DNA from: Sialis fuliginosa | Lineage: Eukaryota > Arthropoda > Insecta > Megaloptera > Sialidae | Length of the DNA: 64,000 nucleotides | Assembly: GCA_961205875.1 (NCBI GenBank) | Contig: OY540809.1 | Span: forward strand, 28,780,267 to 28,844,266 | Reading direction: 5' to 3' | Made by a program: the position numbers and the translations under genes | The notes under the pieces: model-generated | Told to the model about the DNA's origin: nothing | Databases searched by the model: none | Seen by the model: the letters and a program-made list of their open reading frames with translations, nothing else | Shown here: positions 1 through 12,202 of the stretch, piece by piece | How the letters are laid out: each line of letters starts with the position of its first letter | Numbering within the stretch: position 1 is the first letter of the stretch

Positions 1-1511
1 AATTGTTGTTTTTCTTAGAATATGTAATGCACATTAAAGCAAGGAATTTATTTTATTGCAATAATTAAAAATGGCTGAAAATTATTATAGTACTTAACTT
101 TCAAAAGATACTAAATAAATCACTGTAAATTGTATGCAATATAAAAATAATTCAATCAGTAAGATGTTATAAAAAAAATGTCTTGAAAGTTGTCAGTTTT
201 ATTGTTTTGCAAAATGAGTTCTTAGTACTGTAAATAGCTCGTATTATCCATTATTTTAACTATTATGACGAAGTTGTATCAAAATTAAAACTATTACTTA
301 CTATAGTGTGTACTATGTTATTTATTTATTATTATAAATAGTAAGCTTTGTTACCTTATGTTATTATTATTATATAGTTGAGGTTTTTGGAAAATTAAGA
401 AAATCATACAATTGATTTCTGAAGTAAAGGTAATTAATAAATAAATTAGTAAAAAAATGTTATAAACTGGTAGTGAATTCTAATAGGATTTTGTGATGAA
501 GGATACTTATAAAAATTCTAGTCAACTTAATAATTATCAATGACAAATAATTATACATGAAAATGGGATTATTAGATAAAAACTTATTTTGTTAGTTTAT
601 TTCATTTATCTTTCAATTTGTTAGAAATATTTTATTTCTTCAATATAAAGTGTAAAATATTGTGTTTAAAGTAATACTTGTTGCCTTAATATTACTTTTA
701 AATATTTTATTAAAAATGCATGCATGTAAAACAACTGTAAAGTATTACAATAATTAATTATCTATGTACTTTACTTAAAATATTTAAATAACTGGGACCA
801 TCAATATACATATTAATATTTGTTCATATTTATCCCAGAATATACTATTAGATTAAATTTTGTAAAATGTTTCTAACAAGTGTTTTTTTTGTATCGTTTT
901 TATTTTATTTACAGATAGTATTCATATTACTTCATTATGTTTTATTTACTGGTATTTAAATTTAGTTAGTTTGTACCGACTATTTATTTTTAATTCTTCT
1001 GTGAAGTTTAAGAATTAGTATGGGACATAGAAATTTGTATTATCAAATTAACAATGACTTTATAATCAAACTATATTAAATAATATACTAAAATCATAAC
1101 CTTTTAGTGTCAGTTTTATTGTTTTAAAACAAATCTTGTGAAATTATTTGTTAACATCTACGGTGAGTTTGCTGAGGTTATTAATTAATTATAAAGTCAT
1201 TGGTATATTATTAAAGGATTATGTACCAATTTTAGTTGTATATTTTTTTAGATGGCAGTTCTTATTTAATTAGTTTAATTATAATATACCAATAAATAAT
1301 GTAGATAAATAAATACCTGCAACTAAATTATACTTTACGTGTATTTGTTAACTCTTCCCTCACTTATTTTATCCTCTTGCTGTAGTTTATATTTCTTTAA
1401 TCTCTCCACACTTAAAAAAATAGAAACAATTTAATTTTTAATTCTATTATAAGTAAAACTGTACTTTTAAAAATCATATTGAAATATACTGTGAAGAACA
1501 GAATTATTCAA
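1..1511. other. AT-rich non-coding DNA
   Basis: This is very AT-rich sequence with no long open frame, RNA gene or clear transposon end on either strand. Nothing is supported here. It lies downstream of the minus-strand BTB-Psq gene, but too far away to be assigned to its 3' UTR. Confidence 0.6.
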
Positions 1512-1513
1512 TA

Positions 1514-1997
1514 CAGATAGTCCTCGACTTCCGACGGTTCGCACTTACGACCTTGTTTTTGTCTCTTATACATGCAAATATTACATAAATGAAACAAACA
1601 GTTGCGGGGATTTCCCTAAAATGTAATATATTTATTATTATTTATGTACATATTTTAGGAAACCTGCAACTGTTTGTTATGTATAGGAAATGGATCTTGG
1701 TTTCTGGGTGTATGCCGGTCGTGTTATCGACCAACGTTTTGTCACACATTGCAGGCCTAATTAGCCCTGTAGATATCCACTACAATGTGTGACTAAACGT
1801 TGGCCGATAACATGCCCAGAAGCCAAGATCCATATCAAGATCATCGCGGAAGCCTCAAGACTTGTATGTATAGAAAATGCGATTAGTTTCACATCAAGGA
1901 AAACGTCAAAAGCAAAAATATGTACTTGTTTTTTATGAAACTTGACTTACGACCGATGTCTAGGAACCTATCTCGGTTGTAAACCGAGGAATACCTG
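1514..1997. mobile_element. MITE with CAGRTAKTCCTCG ends and TA target duplication
   Basis: The left end reads CAGATAGTCCTCGACTTCCG and the right end, on the other strand, reads CAGGTATTCCTCGGTTTAC. The unit is flanked by TA on both sides (1512-1513 and 1998-1999), which is the Tc1/mariner-type target. Inside are two further palindromes: an arm around 1590-1620 pairs with 1655-1675, and 1690-1755 pairs with 1780-1837. There is no transposase frame, so it is non-autonomous. The short open frame inside it is incidental. Confidence 0.7.
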
Positions 1998-1999
1998 TA

Positions 2000-4900
2000 C
2001 TATGAAATCAAGAGTCGTACATAACATATTCCAAATCTAGAACCCACACTGGACTTATCAACTATAAAGATATAATTTATCTGGATCTGTTTAAATCAAT
2101 TTAGATTAGATCTGTTTACTTTTCTCCGGAGTATGAAAATGTTTTTAAATTTATTGGCAGATATAACATATTGGATCATTTTCTTTTGAAAATACTCCAC
2201 TAGTAAAGTACTATTATATGAAAATTTAATATTATCAATCTCAAGTAAAATTACGAGCAAAAGTAATCGTTGGATACTGAAAAAGATAAAAAGGTAAATA
2301 AAAATACATCAAATATAATGTCACAAGCTTTATTCCAACATCATCAAAAACTATAACCTAACTAATATCAAATATTCTAATTGGATTTAATATATCATCT
2401 AATTTCTAGTTTATACACTAGCGGGTCCGACAGACCCCCCAAAACTCACCTCGTATTTTAGTCTGTGTACTACACCAATATATTGTTTTCGTTTTATTAC
2501 CTACGTTATTGTGTTTAAAATCATTTGTCCACAATTTTTTACAACTTTCGTGTGAACAGTTAATATTTACCCTGTTTTTGAAATGATTATTTATTGTACG
2601 AGGTGTCTATTGCAACAATTTTTTTTTATTATCGGAGACAAGCTTGAGACAATAAAATAATTAGATGAAAATATTCTACAATAAACAAGAATGTATTCTA
2701 AGCAAGGAGCGTTTATAACACCTCATTTTTTTAAAATTATTATAGTTCGAACATTTATTAGAAAATTGATTTTTCAGCTTCTAAATAGCACCTCATTATT
2801 CTTATGTCAGAAATATATAAAATTTATAATTTTACATCCTTGGTGAGCGAAATATTAAATATTAATAATAAATATTTCCAAGATGTTTATTTTACAAATA
2901 CTAACGTAAAATTTCACCATTTCTAATATTCTTTCAAGCTTTCCCCGATCATCATGATTGCACCAAAATTTATTACATAATATTAAACACTGCCGATATA
3001 AATATTTTTTATACATTAAATGCAAAGGATAAGTTCCTACTTGACACGATTGTATTTTTGTATACAATCGCATTATTTTTTTTATACATAAAATTACAAT
3101 GAACAATTTGCTATAATGCCCAGTTATTTATTAAATTTAATAGCGATCAAAATTGAATTTTGTTTTCATAAGATCGATACATTATTTCAATACTTGGCTT
3201 AATTTTAAACAGATATTATTTTGTTTTACACATTTTACGCTTTTTGTAAAAAATATTTTTTTTAATACATGTTAATTAACTAAGAAATAATAAATCTTAT
3301 TTTTTTATTTTTGATATGTCAGAGTAAAATGTATAAAACATTTATTACAATACTGTTAAAGACAACAAAGAAAAAATGTATCACTTGAAAAATATATTTA
3401 CAAATAATATAGATATAAATAAAGAAAGTAAATTCATTGTTTAATTAAACATCATTTTGTAACTTAGATATATTGAGATCTCTTTATTTTGTATAAAATT
3501 TTGAATACTTTCTTTTATATTTGAAATAAATTAATTTTGGTATAATTTAATAAAATAGTAATAATATTGATACAGTAAATATATTAAATATTCATAATAC
3601 ATAAATAAATTAAATATAATACGATATTATTAATTTAGCAGTAACAAAAATTCATTGGAAAAATTGTACTGCTAATTTAAAAATATCGTTGAAAAATTAA
3701 CAAAAATAGACAATATTGTATGTACACAAAATTTTGCATTCATACGATGAAGTCCGTATTGTTTGTATAAGTTCTTCTAAAAATAGGAAAATATATGATA
3801 AAAATACATTCTTAACAAAATATACAAACGTTGAAGGAATTACTATGAAAAGAGTATTATTACATAAAAGGAACTATAAACTAAATATAAAATGCCGTCA
3901 AACAGGCAAAACTTATTCAGCTAATAATACTTTGATAGGAATGTCTTTTGTATATTAACAATCTACCGTCACCAACTTATATGAACTAACAGGAACTGAT
4001 AAATAAATAATATTATTAAAATACGTAGGGTCAGGTTTTAAGGTCTCAAACTTTGATTTCCAGTATTGTTTTTTATTTGACAGTAATTAAATTGTACTAT
4101 TTGTTAACTAACAAAAAAAGGTATCCCAATAAATGTTTACTGTAAAGTGAAAAACAAACATTTTCAAAATGATCATTTAGATATTTTTAGCATAGGTATC
4201 TAAAAATGACATCAATATGAATACCATTGCTGTCAACGGAAATAAGATATTTGTTATAAAAAAATATTTATTTGAATTATTTTATATTTTTCATTATAGA
4301 TAAATTGTTAATAAACTGAATTATAAATAAATAGATGATGATTTTTTTTATAAGAAAAGCATAAAACAATTTTTCAATAAGAAACAATACTGAAAAATTG
4401 AAATTGATATTTGTAAAAATAATGTTATTATTTTGAAACATATATATTTTCTAGATACAGATCAATTTTGATAGCTGATTATTATAAATATCTACTTATT
4501 TTTCATAACAATTTACTCAATAAATATAAAATATGAGGTTGCATCCAATTTTAAAAAAAGTCAATTAAAATTTCATTAAAAATTAAAAAAAAACTTGTTT
4601 TGGTATAAAATTAAGCTATAGTACTGATTTATGATAACGAAATTATATATTTTTCAAAAATTGGATGTTTTTACAGCCAGTAACAAAATGAAAACTGAAC
4701 ATTCTTTATACGGTGTAAAAAATCAAGGTCTATAAAGACTTGGTAAAAAATATAAAAAATATACAAATTCACTCCAGCATGAATCAAAAAGAATCATATA
4801 AACGTTTAATTAAATTGTTATATTATACATTTTATAAATAATTTGAATGTTCAGTTTCATCGCAAACTTAATATTAATGAAGAAACAAAAAAATAACAAT

Positions 4901-5215
4901 TGTTTTCAAACAACCTAACCGCAATTATCAAACATACATACACTAAGATTATCACATTTTTATAAATATTACTACACAATCATTTCATATATACTTAAAT
5001 ACAATATGATCATTCGCACAGTCCTTACAAATATGCAAAAAGTAAGATTCAAAAGCTCAATTGTATTTGTATTATTCGGTGCAAACTGTAACGGAAAATT
5101 TTGATACGTTTTGCCGAAATATGGAAACGTATAGTTCCACAACAGTAAAATGTTTAAACAGTCAATTTGCATAATTTTATATGTAAATTTACAATAAAAT
5201 GGATATGTTTAATAA
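2000..5215. other. AT-rich non-coding DNA, no recognised feature
   Basis: The stretch is mostly poly(A/T)-rich with isolated short open frames that have no recognisable domain. No RNA gene, paired terminal repeats or splice-consistent exon series was seen. Confidence 0.5.
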
Positions 5216-5998
5216 CACAGCCACACAAAAAAAATGTGTGAGGTACCAATTGTAGTATTGGTCGAGCATAGTTGAAATCCAAATTTTCGGAATATTCTGC
5301 TTATCAGTTTTTTTTATTTGAGCTTAGGTTTAGGTTGAATTTTTCCAAGTTGGCTACTAAACATCTAAAATCGTTTTTTTGAGCTGTAATGTGGATTTTG
5401 TTATAGTTTTTATGTTAAAAAAGATTTTTCCGAGTTTCGGTCGCGAAAATTTTTTTTTCGCAAAAGTAATAAATAATAAAATTATAATGTAACATTTTTT
5501 TATGAACGGCTAAACGGTTTCTGACGATTTTTATGTTAAAATTTTTATTCATAAACGTAAAATTTTTTAAATTTGTTTAAATAATTGATATTTTTATAAA
5601 CAAATTCGATTTTGGTATATCCAAAAGCATATTCCTAGAATGTACGTTTATAAATAAAAAAATTGATGTCAGAATTATTAAAATTCGTTTAGCTGTTCAC
5701 GAGAAAATTGTAATGTAATTTTATTGTTTATAAAAAAAAAAATTTTTCGCAACAGAAACTCGGGAATATCTTTTTTAACATAAAAACTATAACAAAATCC
5801 ACTTTACAGCTCAAAAAAACGATTTTAGATGTTTAGTGGCCAACATAGAAAATTTCAACCTAAACCCAAAATTCAAGCTAAAATAAAAAAAAAAACTGAA
5901 CAGAACATTCCAAAAATTTTGATTTCAACTATGCTCGACCAATACTATTATATCGGTTGCTTTTTTGGTACCTCACACTTTTTTTTTGTGTGGCTGTG
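5216..5998. mobile_element. Foldback element with arms spanning almost its whole length
   Basis: The ends are CACAGCCACACAAAA on the left and TTTTGTGTGGCTGTG on the right. The two halves (about 5216-5605 and 5608-5998) are imperfect reverse complements throughout. Examples are ACATCTAAAATCG near 5362 against CGATTTTAGATGT near 5820, and the TATAGTTTTTATGTTAAAAA block near 5403 against its complement near 5778. The flanks read ...TAA and TAA..., consistent with a 3-bp duplication. There is no transposase. Such a unit would extrude as a near-complete hairpin. Confidence 0.8.
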
Positions 5999-8208
5999 TA
6001 ATAATCAAGAATTATTAAATTTTTATTCTAATTGAAACTAATCGCAAATATTGAAATTATATTATTAATTTTACCCGTTAAGATATTTTTCAGTCTTATA
6101 CAATTAACTGTTCAAAAATCAACTGTAATATTCTATACGCTATCCACTAAAATACAAGAAAGAAAAATTTCTACATCTATACATTACGACAGTTTTTCTG
6201 TACTGTTGAATACCCTGCTTTAACTGTATTTCAAATAAAATGTTTATAGTATTTCTTCTATATAATATATAAATATGATTTGTGCAAAACCTATTATGTG
6301 CTACATTATTATATCTGTTTATAATATATTATATTAAAATACAAAATTCATATTTATAGTACCTAAGCGTTTTGTTATATTTTATATATAGAAGTGATTT
6401 TAAATTCATTGTTGGTAAAAAATTATTCCCCGAAAAGTATTACATTAATCAAATACAATAATTAAAATGCGTAATTCATCAGGGTAATAAAAATTATTTG
6501 CAATAATCAAACAGTTTCTAACATTTTTGAAATTTCAGGATGAAAATTTTGCTTGTGTGCATTATTTAAATTTTGGTACTACTTCCTATATTATAAATGT
6601 ATGTAAAATTAAAACTTGTATATTTCAAATAAATGTATTAAAAATAAAACCATATTATATTGAACTTTAAATCACTTCTATAATTTATTATCAGACTCAC
6701 TTTGGATAGTTTGACCATCCTAAGTATTTGTGTTTCAAAAAGAAAACGAATGCTTAGTTTTGAAGAAAAATCTGAGATAAATTTGTACACATTGCCGACC
6801 GTATACTAAACGTCTATTTTATTAATTTTGACTAAACAAGACGACATCAAAAATTGGACATTGATAATTTTATACATGATTTCGAAATATATTTATATTT
6901 ATATATATATATTTATATTATCATAATAACCTACTTATATCGAAAGATTGGATTTTTCAATTACAACATTCAGTTATATAGATTTTTTTTTGTCAACAAT
7001 GTAAATTTGTACAATTAATGATTATTTTTGAATATTTCAAAGGCCTAACCATTCAATTATCAATTTATGACTGTATACTAATATTTAATACATAATTTTT
7101 TTACATTTTTTTCACATGGACCGCTGTTATAATTTTTTTTACGTTGTTCCGAAAAGTTCATATTATTGCCAAAAGAGAAATTAAAATTTAATAATTCAGT
7201 TTGTCTGCATTGGAATTATGTATGGTGCTATATGTATTATAGGTTTATAAAATTCTTATCTATTGTAAAAAATCTATGCTGAAAACAGCATGCTTTAACA
7301 AATAATAATAGGTAATATGTGAACTATTGTATACTTTAGAATGCAATATTATTATGGATAACGAACATTAAAAAATAATTGTAATTTTAGCTTGATTTTG
7401 AATAAGTTAATTAGCAGTTATCGGATTATCATTTGAGTCAATATACTTAGTGATATAATGTGAACTAGGATAATTGGAATCAAATGCATGCCGCTTATAA
7501 ACTCAAAACTTCTGACTGCGGAAATGTCTTATTTTTATGAAAATAATATGCATTTGACAATCTATACTATCACTATGAACAACCACAGATACTACAATGT
7601 TTGTTTTGTAGTTCTTTACATTCAATTAAATGTAAAACTTTATATATAGTTAAAGTAAGGAACATTTTACCTCTTGTAAAATAACAATATAATAAATTAA
7701 AATATAACATCCCTAACAATTCTAATCAATTTTAGAAAGTAAAGTTGTTCATTATAATATAAAAATAACATTGCATTTTAAAGTATATTATATAACTTGT
7801 AAAATATTAGAAAAAATATATGTATTGTCTGCTGTAACTTAACCCGAATATGTATAAATATACATTTGATAATAAAAACTGTATATGTGTATCTGTCACT
7901 AAAAAAACAGGAACTGTCGTTAACTGTAAATAGTTTAAGAAATGAACTTTAGGTTTAACAATTAAACCCATTGTATCGTGAAATGTCGAGTTGGCAATAA
8001 TTACTGATCAGTCTTATGCGCTAGAACGCTTATAAATCACCCGCGGAAGCACTGTATATAACAACACTGTGACTAACAGTTAGAGAGGAATCTACAGTAC
8101 ATTAGCTTCGTATCTGTCCTACAGTCTATTGTTATTGCTGTATTTTTATTTGAATTACAACAATTAGATTTGAGAATTTTTTTATAATAATTATTGATTT
8201 TTAACAAT
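5999..8208. other. AT-rich non-coding DNA
   Basis: No coding potential or paired repeats were recognised. Short TA-rich microsatellite-like runs occur around 6895-6920. The last few hundred bases could belong to a long 3' UTR of the minus-strand gene ending at 8580, but nothing in the sequence proves it. Confidence 0.5.
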
Positions 8209-8433
8209 TACTCGGGAAAAAATAAATTCGATCTACTCAGATCAATCGTTTTAAAATTTATATCTGCATCGATTACAATAGATTTATGGTAAAACTGTAA
8301 CTTAACTCTCACTAAGTGTAATTTTACTTACTACATACACACAATTATAGTAGTTACTGTAGATATACTGTACTATTTAAAGATCTATTTCAAAATTAAG
8401 ATCTACGTAGATCTAAATTATTTTTTCCTAAGA
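8209..8433. repeat. AGATCT-rich inverted repeat (GATCT family, copy 1)
   Basis: The left end TACTCGGGAAAAAATAAATT pairs with TTAGGAAAAAATAATTTAG read from the right. The interior is rich in GATCT and AGATC words. A related unit lies at 48172-48446. It begins about 150 bases beyond the stop codon of the minus-strand BTB-Psq gene, so it may be transcribed in that gene's 3' UTR. It has no coding content. Confidence 0.6.
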
Positions 8434-8471
8434 TAAATGGTATTTTATGATTAATTTATATAATATATTCA

Positions 8472-8477
8472 TTTATT
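8472..8477 (-). other. Candidate AATAAA polyadenylation signal
   Basis: The minus strand reads AATAAA about 100 bases after the stop codon at 8580. In DNA this AT-rich the motif is common by chance, so it is only a candidate, and a longer 3' UTR is equally possible. Confidence 0.25.
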
Positions 8478-8579
8478 ACAAAATAAAATTTCTGAGAAGA
8501 TTATAACAATGGACTGAGACAGTTACGAGGCACAAGCTTCTATTCTGTCAATCACAGATTCAATTATTTACTCACAATA

Positions 8580-9268
8580 CTAGTCTTGTGCACCATTTTG
8601 CACTGTTTGTTGCGTTTGTCCTTGATTTCTATAATCACTACAGTCCTCGTCTGCGGAATGGTCTCTCGATCTGTCGCTTTTGCAGTCGTCATCGACCATT
8701 CCGAGCGGCAGCTGGTGAAGGAAAGCTTTATCTGCTTGCGGTAATAAATGCAACATGTTTACTGGTATCGGAAACCCAGCTGATGCGAAGTCGGGGTAGA
8801 AACTATGTGCAAACGGATTGAACGGAAGCATATCATGTGGATTCGGAGGTTCCGTGCTGGGCGGCCTGCTAGCCGTTCTAGGTTCACTTCTCCCACCGTC
8901 TCCTGAACTTGGCGTTGCACACTGTGGTGGCGGTTGATGTGAGTGAGATTGGTTCGTCGTGCCTGACTCTCTATCGGGCTTTAATTGGACGTTATTGTTT
9001 GCAAAACTTAATAATTCTAAAGGACCGCTAGTCGGACCACCAGATCCAGTACAGTCTTTCCGTAATTGTTCTAGTTTCAGGCTCTTTCCATACTTTCCAC
9101 GAACGTACATCAAGAGACTGTTATACGGTATACCAAATATGCGTGAAGCTTGACTCGTGGTCATTTTTTTATTCCACACGTGTTGGAGAGCTTCGGTTAA
9201 TTCTGCATTCGTCCAAGACCTTGGCGGACCTCCTCTGGGTGCTGAATGTTGGCCCTTTGGACGACCCA
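8580..9268 (-). CDS. lov: Coding exon 5 (AT-hook-like motif, Psq domain, C-terminus)
   Basis: The acceptor AACAG|TGGGTCG restores the frame as M-GRPKGQHSAPRGGPPRSW. The Pipsqueak helix-turn-helix follows directly and contains ALQHVWNKKMTTSQASRIFG and LLMYVRGKYGKSLKLEQL. The remainder (about residues 635-790) is Ser/Pro-rich with a hydrophobic MLHLLPQADKAFLHQLPLG segment, and it ends ...QNGAQD at a TAG (8580-8582). The plus-strand frames over this exon are shadows. Confidence 0.88.
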
Positions 9269-12119
9269 CTGTTAAAAAAATTATATTATTATTTATCATA
9301 TTACGCATGTAAGTAAAAAATCAAATTACATTTGTCTCACATTATATACTTACTTTTCTTTTTACTAAAAATTTGTGATGGGTCTGGAGGTCCCCTGGGA
9401 TCAGTTAAATCCAATAACGGGTTCCTACATCCATCTAAGCCCGGAGGAAATAACCCTAATGGTGAGTCTAAACCAAAAACTGGAATGAAAAGAAATATAA
9501 TTGTTAATTCAAATTTGTTTTTAATGTTCAATAAAATAAATGTAAAAATACACTAGCACATAAAAAACAAATTAACAAACATTGAACTGTATCCTTATAA
9601 AAATTATAACAATTAAAATGTTAGTATTGTTGGTATTGCCATCTATAGAGATTAACGTGTATTAAAAATGTCGGTAATATAGATTTCTACGTTAAATTTA
9701 ATAAATAATTTTAAAAATAAAATAAATCAATTAATATCAGTGGAATCTTATTAAATATGTGTTTGTTATTGTGGATGCCAGTGTAATGATACTTTAAGGA
9801 ACGTGTCTCTTACAGTTACTATGTGGTGGCGTCATTGCTAATGCTGATACTGATGGCATCGGTGGAAATGGTAAAGGTGAATGAGGCTCTGTTTTACCCA
9901 TTCCAGCACCAGGATGATGATTGAAATGTGATAAATGTCCATGACCTAGACCGTGGTTTCCACCATGATTACCTGTAAACAAAAGTCATAATAATAATCT
10001 TAAGCATTATTTTGTCAAATAATAAACGAAAAATAATAAAAATAAATATTTACCGTGATTTCCTGATAGACCTCCATGACCTGGTCCTCCGCTCAATGCG
10101 CCACCTCCAGGCATCATCCCGTGAAATTGAGGTGGAAATAATGGCGGTTCTTTGCCAATATGTGGAGATGATATCCTCAGGTCTATCTGTCCAGGTGAAC
10201 CATCACTCCTTCTGTCTGGACTTTCACGTTTTGGCCTCACTAAATGATGTAAATGTGATGCAGGTGGTTGTAAATGAGCATGAGGTGGTATTAACTGCGG
10301 GTTGTGCGGTAAATTTGGTAAATTGTGCGTTGTTGAATTCGGAACAGGGGCATTAACAGGAGATGTTCTTGATGATGGCGACCGTTCACGTTTAACACAA
10401 AGGTTTTCTGCCGTATCTTCATCGTGTGAGGTAATCGGTGATGTTGATGTCCTAGATGATGCCCTTGTGATATCAGACTGATGTGCGATTTGAGGTTGAA
10501 CCGGTAATAATGGTTGCTGTTGAATTAATGGCTGAGGAGCAGCTTGTTGTTGTGCATTTCCTTTATTGCTCAAGTCTTGCGGATGTGTCAACTCACCAGA
10601 ACGCCTCCTAGGCCTTGCTTGTTTTCGCCTCGGCATTGGACTAGTGCAACGTTTGTCGGTTAAAGGTGTCGATGATGAGGTTGTCAGATTTTCAAATGGA
10701 TTGCTCATGTGTGGTAATTTGGCAAGAGGTGGGGTATCACATTCCCGGAGAGATTGTGGAGTCGGTGGTTGGCTTCCAACACAATCATCAGGTGTTGAAA
10801 CTCTTGTTTCTACAGTGGCAGTTAGGGCTGTATCGTCGTCATCATGGTTTGCTGCTAATCCTCGAACCTGAACATAAATAAATATTAAATTAATACTTTG
10901 ATGAAAAATTTCAAAATATATTATATTTATTGAAACAATAGAAATTTATTAATTTTTACTATAATATAATGCTATTGTTAAATATGTCTCCAACAATGAA
11001 AATAAATTGTAACTTTTATTGAAATAAGGGAGAGAGAACTATGAAATAAGAGAGAGGGGAGTATGTGGTACTAAATGTAAGTATAATACAGTGATTCTAA
11101 ATATGTAATTTCATGTTAGATATAGGATATAGGACAATATAGGTGATAAATAAATATTATGTATCTATGTAAATTTGATCTACTATGTTAGTAACTAGAC
11201 AAATCCCACTATTAAATAAATAAATATTTAAAGTTCTTGAGAAGCACTGGTCTAAAATATAATAGAAAATATAGACATAGAGCATGGACCGCATATTCTG
11301 TATTAACATAATGGTGTAACATTTCTTCAAAACATTGAGAGAGATGCGGTGGCGTTTGGGATATATCTATCTCTTTTTCTAAGAAGAATGCAATAGACTC
11401 TCCTGTTTAAAGAAGGCAAGGACAAGTATATCCCAAACCATTTTCTATCCCTTTCTTTTAACACGACTCTGTTTTCGAGTCAGATATGTGATCTATGCTC
11501 TATGTCTATGATAACAACTATCATTTTTACTAACCTGTAAGCTTTCTGCCGCTTTGATCAAACTAGGTAACTGTTCTTGGCCAACACTAACTTCTCCTCT
11601 ATACATAAAGTCTATAATAGCTTGCACCTCCCATCCGCGGAAATCATTCAAGACTATAACAGGATGCTTACAAGGATTCTCCCAAAAAATCCTTTGGAAG
11701 AAAGGCGAGCATGCACTTAACACCACCTTATGCGCTCTAACCGTCCTCCCTTCAAAACATACCAGACTAACGTCAACTAATCTTCCCGCTTTTAAGAGAG
11801 CATCGAAAGCCCCAAGAATATGCGCCTGATGGTTATTCCACCTTAACGAATAATGAGATTGGCTAGCACCGTTGCTTCCGTTTTCTCCACTTCCGGTCAA
11901 ATCATCCATACTGTCACCGTTAGTCGCATTGTTGGGTATGTGGTTGTTTCTTATGTGGTCATTGTTGTTGATTTGGTCTATATTGTTGGACAGCCGGTCT
12001 TCGGTTTCTGTGATCCTTGTACGGTTCTCTCTGTGCCTGTCTGGAGGATGTAGGTCCATTGGCCCTTTGATGATGTCTTTCTTTATTACGTCCGCAGGCG
12101 CCAGATGTGTCGTTGACAT
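8580..12119 (-). CDS. lov: BTB/POZ and Pipsqueak-domain transcription factor, jim lovell-like
   Basis: This is a nuclear DNA-binding regulator of the insect BTB-Psq class. Five exons (12119-11535, 10867-10054, 9972-9814, 9479-9354, 9268-8580) join in frame through GT-AG introns to 790 residues. The BTB domain (about 89-199, starting HYSLRWNN, with RAHKVVLSACSPFF and FMYRGE) mediates dimerisation. A basic patch MPRRKQARPRRR follows at about 273-284. A long Ser/Pro/His-rich linker leads to GRPKG (AT-hook-like, 563-567) and a Pipsqueak helix-turn-helix (about 578-632) with MTTSQASRIFGIPYNSL. The start is the first in-frame ATG. An in-frame stop lies at 12174-12176, and the 17 codons between them contain no ATG. 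The BTB resembles jim lovell (SLRWNNHQ, FRGWEVQAI) more than bric-a-brac, which is the alternative. Insect lov is known for roles in nervous system and behaviour. No breaks were seen. Confidence 0.85.
9354..9479 (-). CDS. lov: Coding exon 4 (short linker before the Psq domain)
   Basis: The acceptor TTCCAG|TTTTTGG and donor GAAAA|GTAAGT keep phase 1. The peptide includes GLFPPGLDGCRNPLLDLTDP and ends PSQIFSKKK, just before the AT-hook-like GRPKG of exon 5. This exon could be skipped without changing frame (126 bases), so an isoform lacking it is possible. Confidence 0.75.
9814..9972 (-). CDS. lov: Coding exon 3 (His/Gly/Pro-rich linker)
   Basis: The acceptor is TTTACAG|GTAATC and the donor is AACT|GTAAGA, with phase 1 on both sides. 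It encodes GNHGGNHGLGHGHLSHFNHH followed by a proline-rich segment ending in TPPHSN. It is a low-complexity linker of about 53 residues. Intron phases match exons 2 and 4, which supports it although it has no domain. Confidence 0.75.
10054..10867 (-). CDS. lov: Coding exon 2 (linker with basic patch)
   Basis: The acceptor TTCAG|GTTCGAGG and donor CACG|GTAAAT bound it. It starts VRGLAANHDDDD and encodes residues 196-466 plus the first base of 467. It holds PPTP and Ser-rich tracts, the basic SPMPRRKQARPRRRSG patch, Gln- and His-rich stretches, and a KRESPDRRSDGSPGQIDLR segment near the end that looks conserved. The frame is open throughout its 814 bases, well beyond chance for this AT-rich DNA. 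Confidence 0.85.
10868..11534 (-). other. Intron 1 of the lov-like gene
   Basis: This is a 667-base GT-AG intron. It holds the 239-base MITE at 11271-11509 near its 5' end and an AGAGAG-rich stretch around 11029-11056. No coding frame was recognised. Confidence 0.7.
11271..11509. mobile_element. MITE with ATAGACATAGAGCAT ends (copy 1), in intron 1
   Basis: ATAGACATAGAGCATGGACC on the left is mirrored by ATAGACATAGAGCATAGATC from the right. A longer relative sits at 56512-57305 and shares the ends plus internal words such as CTCGAAAACAGAGTCGTGT and GATATACTTGTCCTT. The element ends 25 bases from the exon 1 splice donor. It has no coding content. Confidence 0.75.
11535..12119 (-). CDS. lov: Coding exon 1 (N-terminus and BTB domain)
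   Basis: It encodes residues 1-195. These are an Asn/Asp-rich leader of about 88 residues and nearly the whole BTB fold, ending ...KAAESLQ. The donor on the minus strand is CAG|GTTAGT (intron begins at 11534), and the codon phase is 0. The next exon opens with GTT CGA GGA, giving VRGL and completing the conserved end of the BTB domain, which confirms the junction. Confidence 0.88.
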
Positions 12120-12132
12120 ATTATTATGATTT

Positions 12133-12177
12133 TTAGTTGGTTGAGGAAGAATAGTACTGTTTAGTTTCAAGTTTCAT
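12133..12177 (-). other. Upstream ORF of 14 codons in the 5' UTR
   Basis: The minus strand has ATG at 12177 and reads MKLETKQYYSSSTN before TAA at 12133. It is in a different frame from the main start at 12119 and ends 13 bases before it. If the transcript includes this segment, as the acceptor at 12204 suggests, it could dampen translation of the main frame. Its effect is inferred. Confidence 0.45.
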
Positions 12178-12202
12178 TTTCGTGTTGGTTTGTGTTTATG
12201 TC

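Noticed and set aside
10012-10871. Plus-strand frames of 70-115 codons
   Set aside because: They are antisense to the well-supported minus-strand exon 2 and have no domain.
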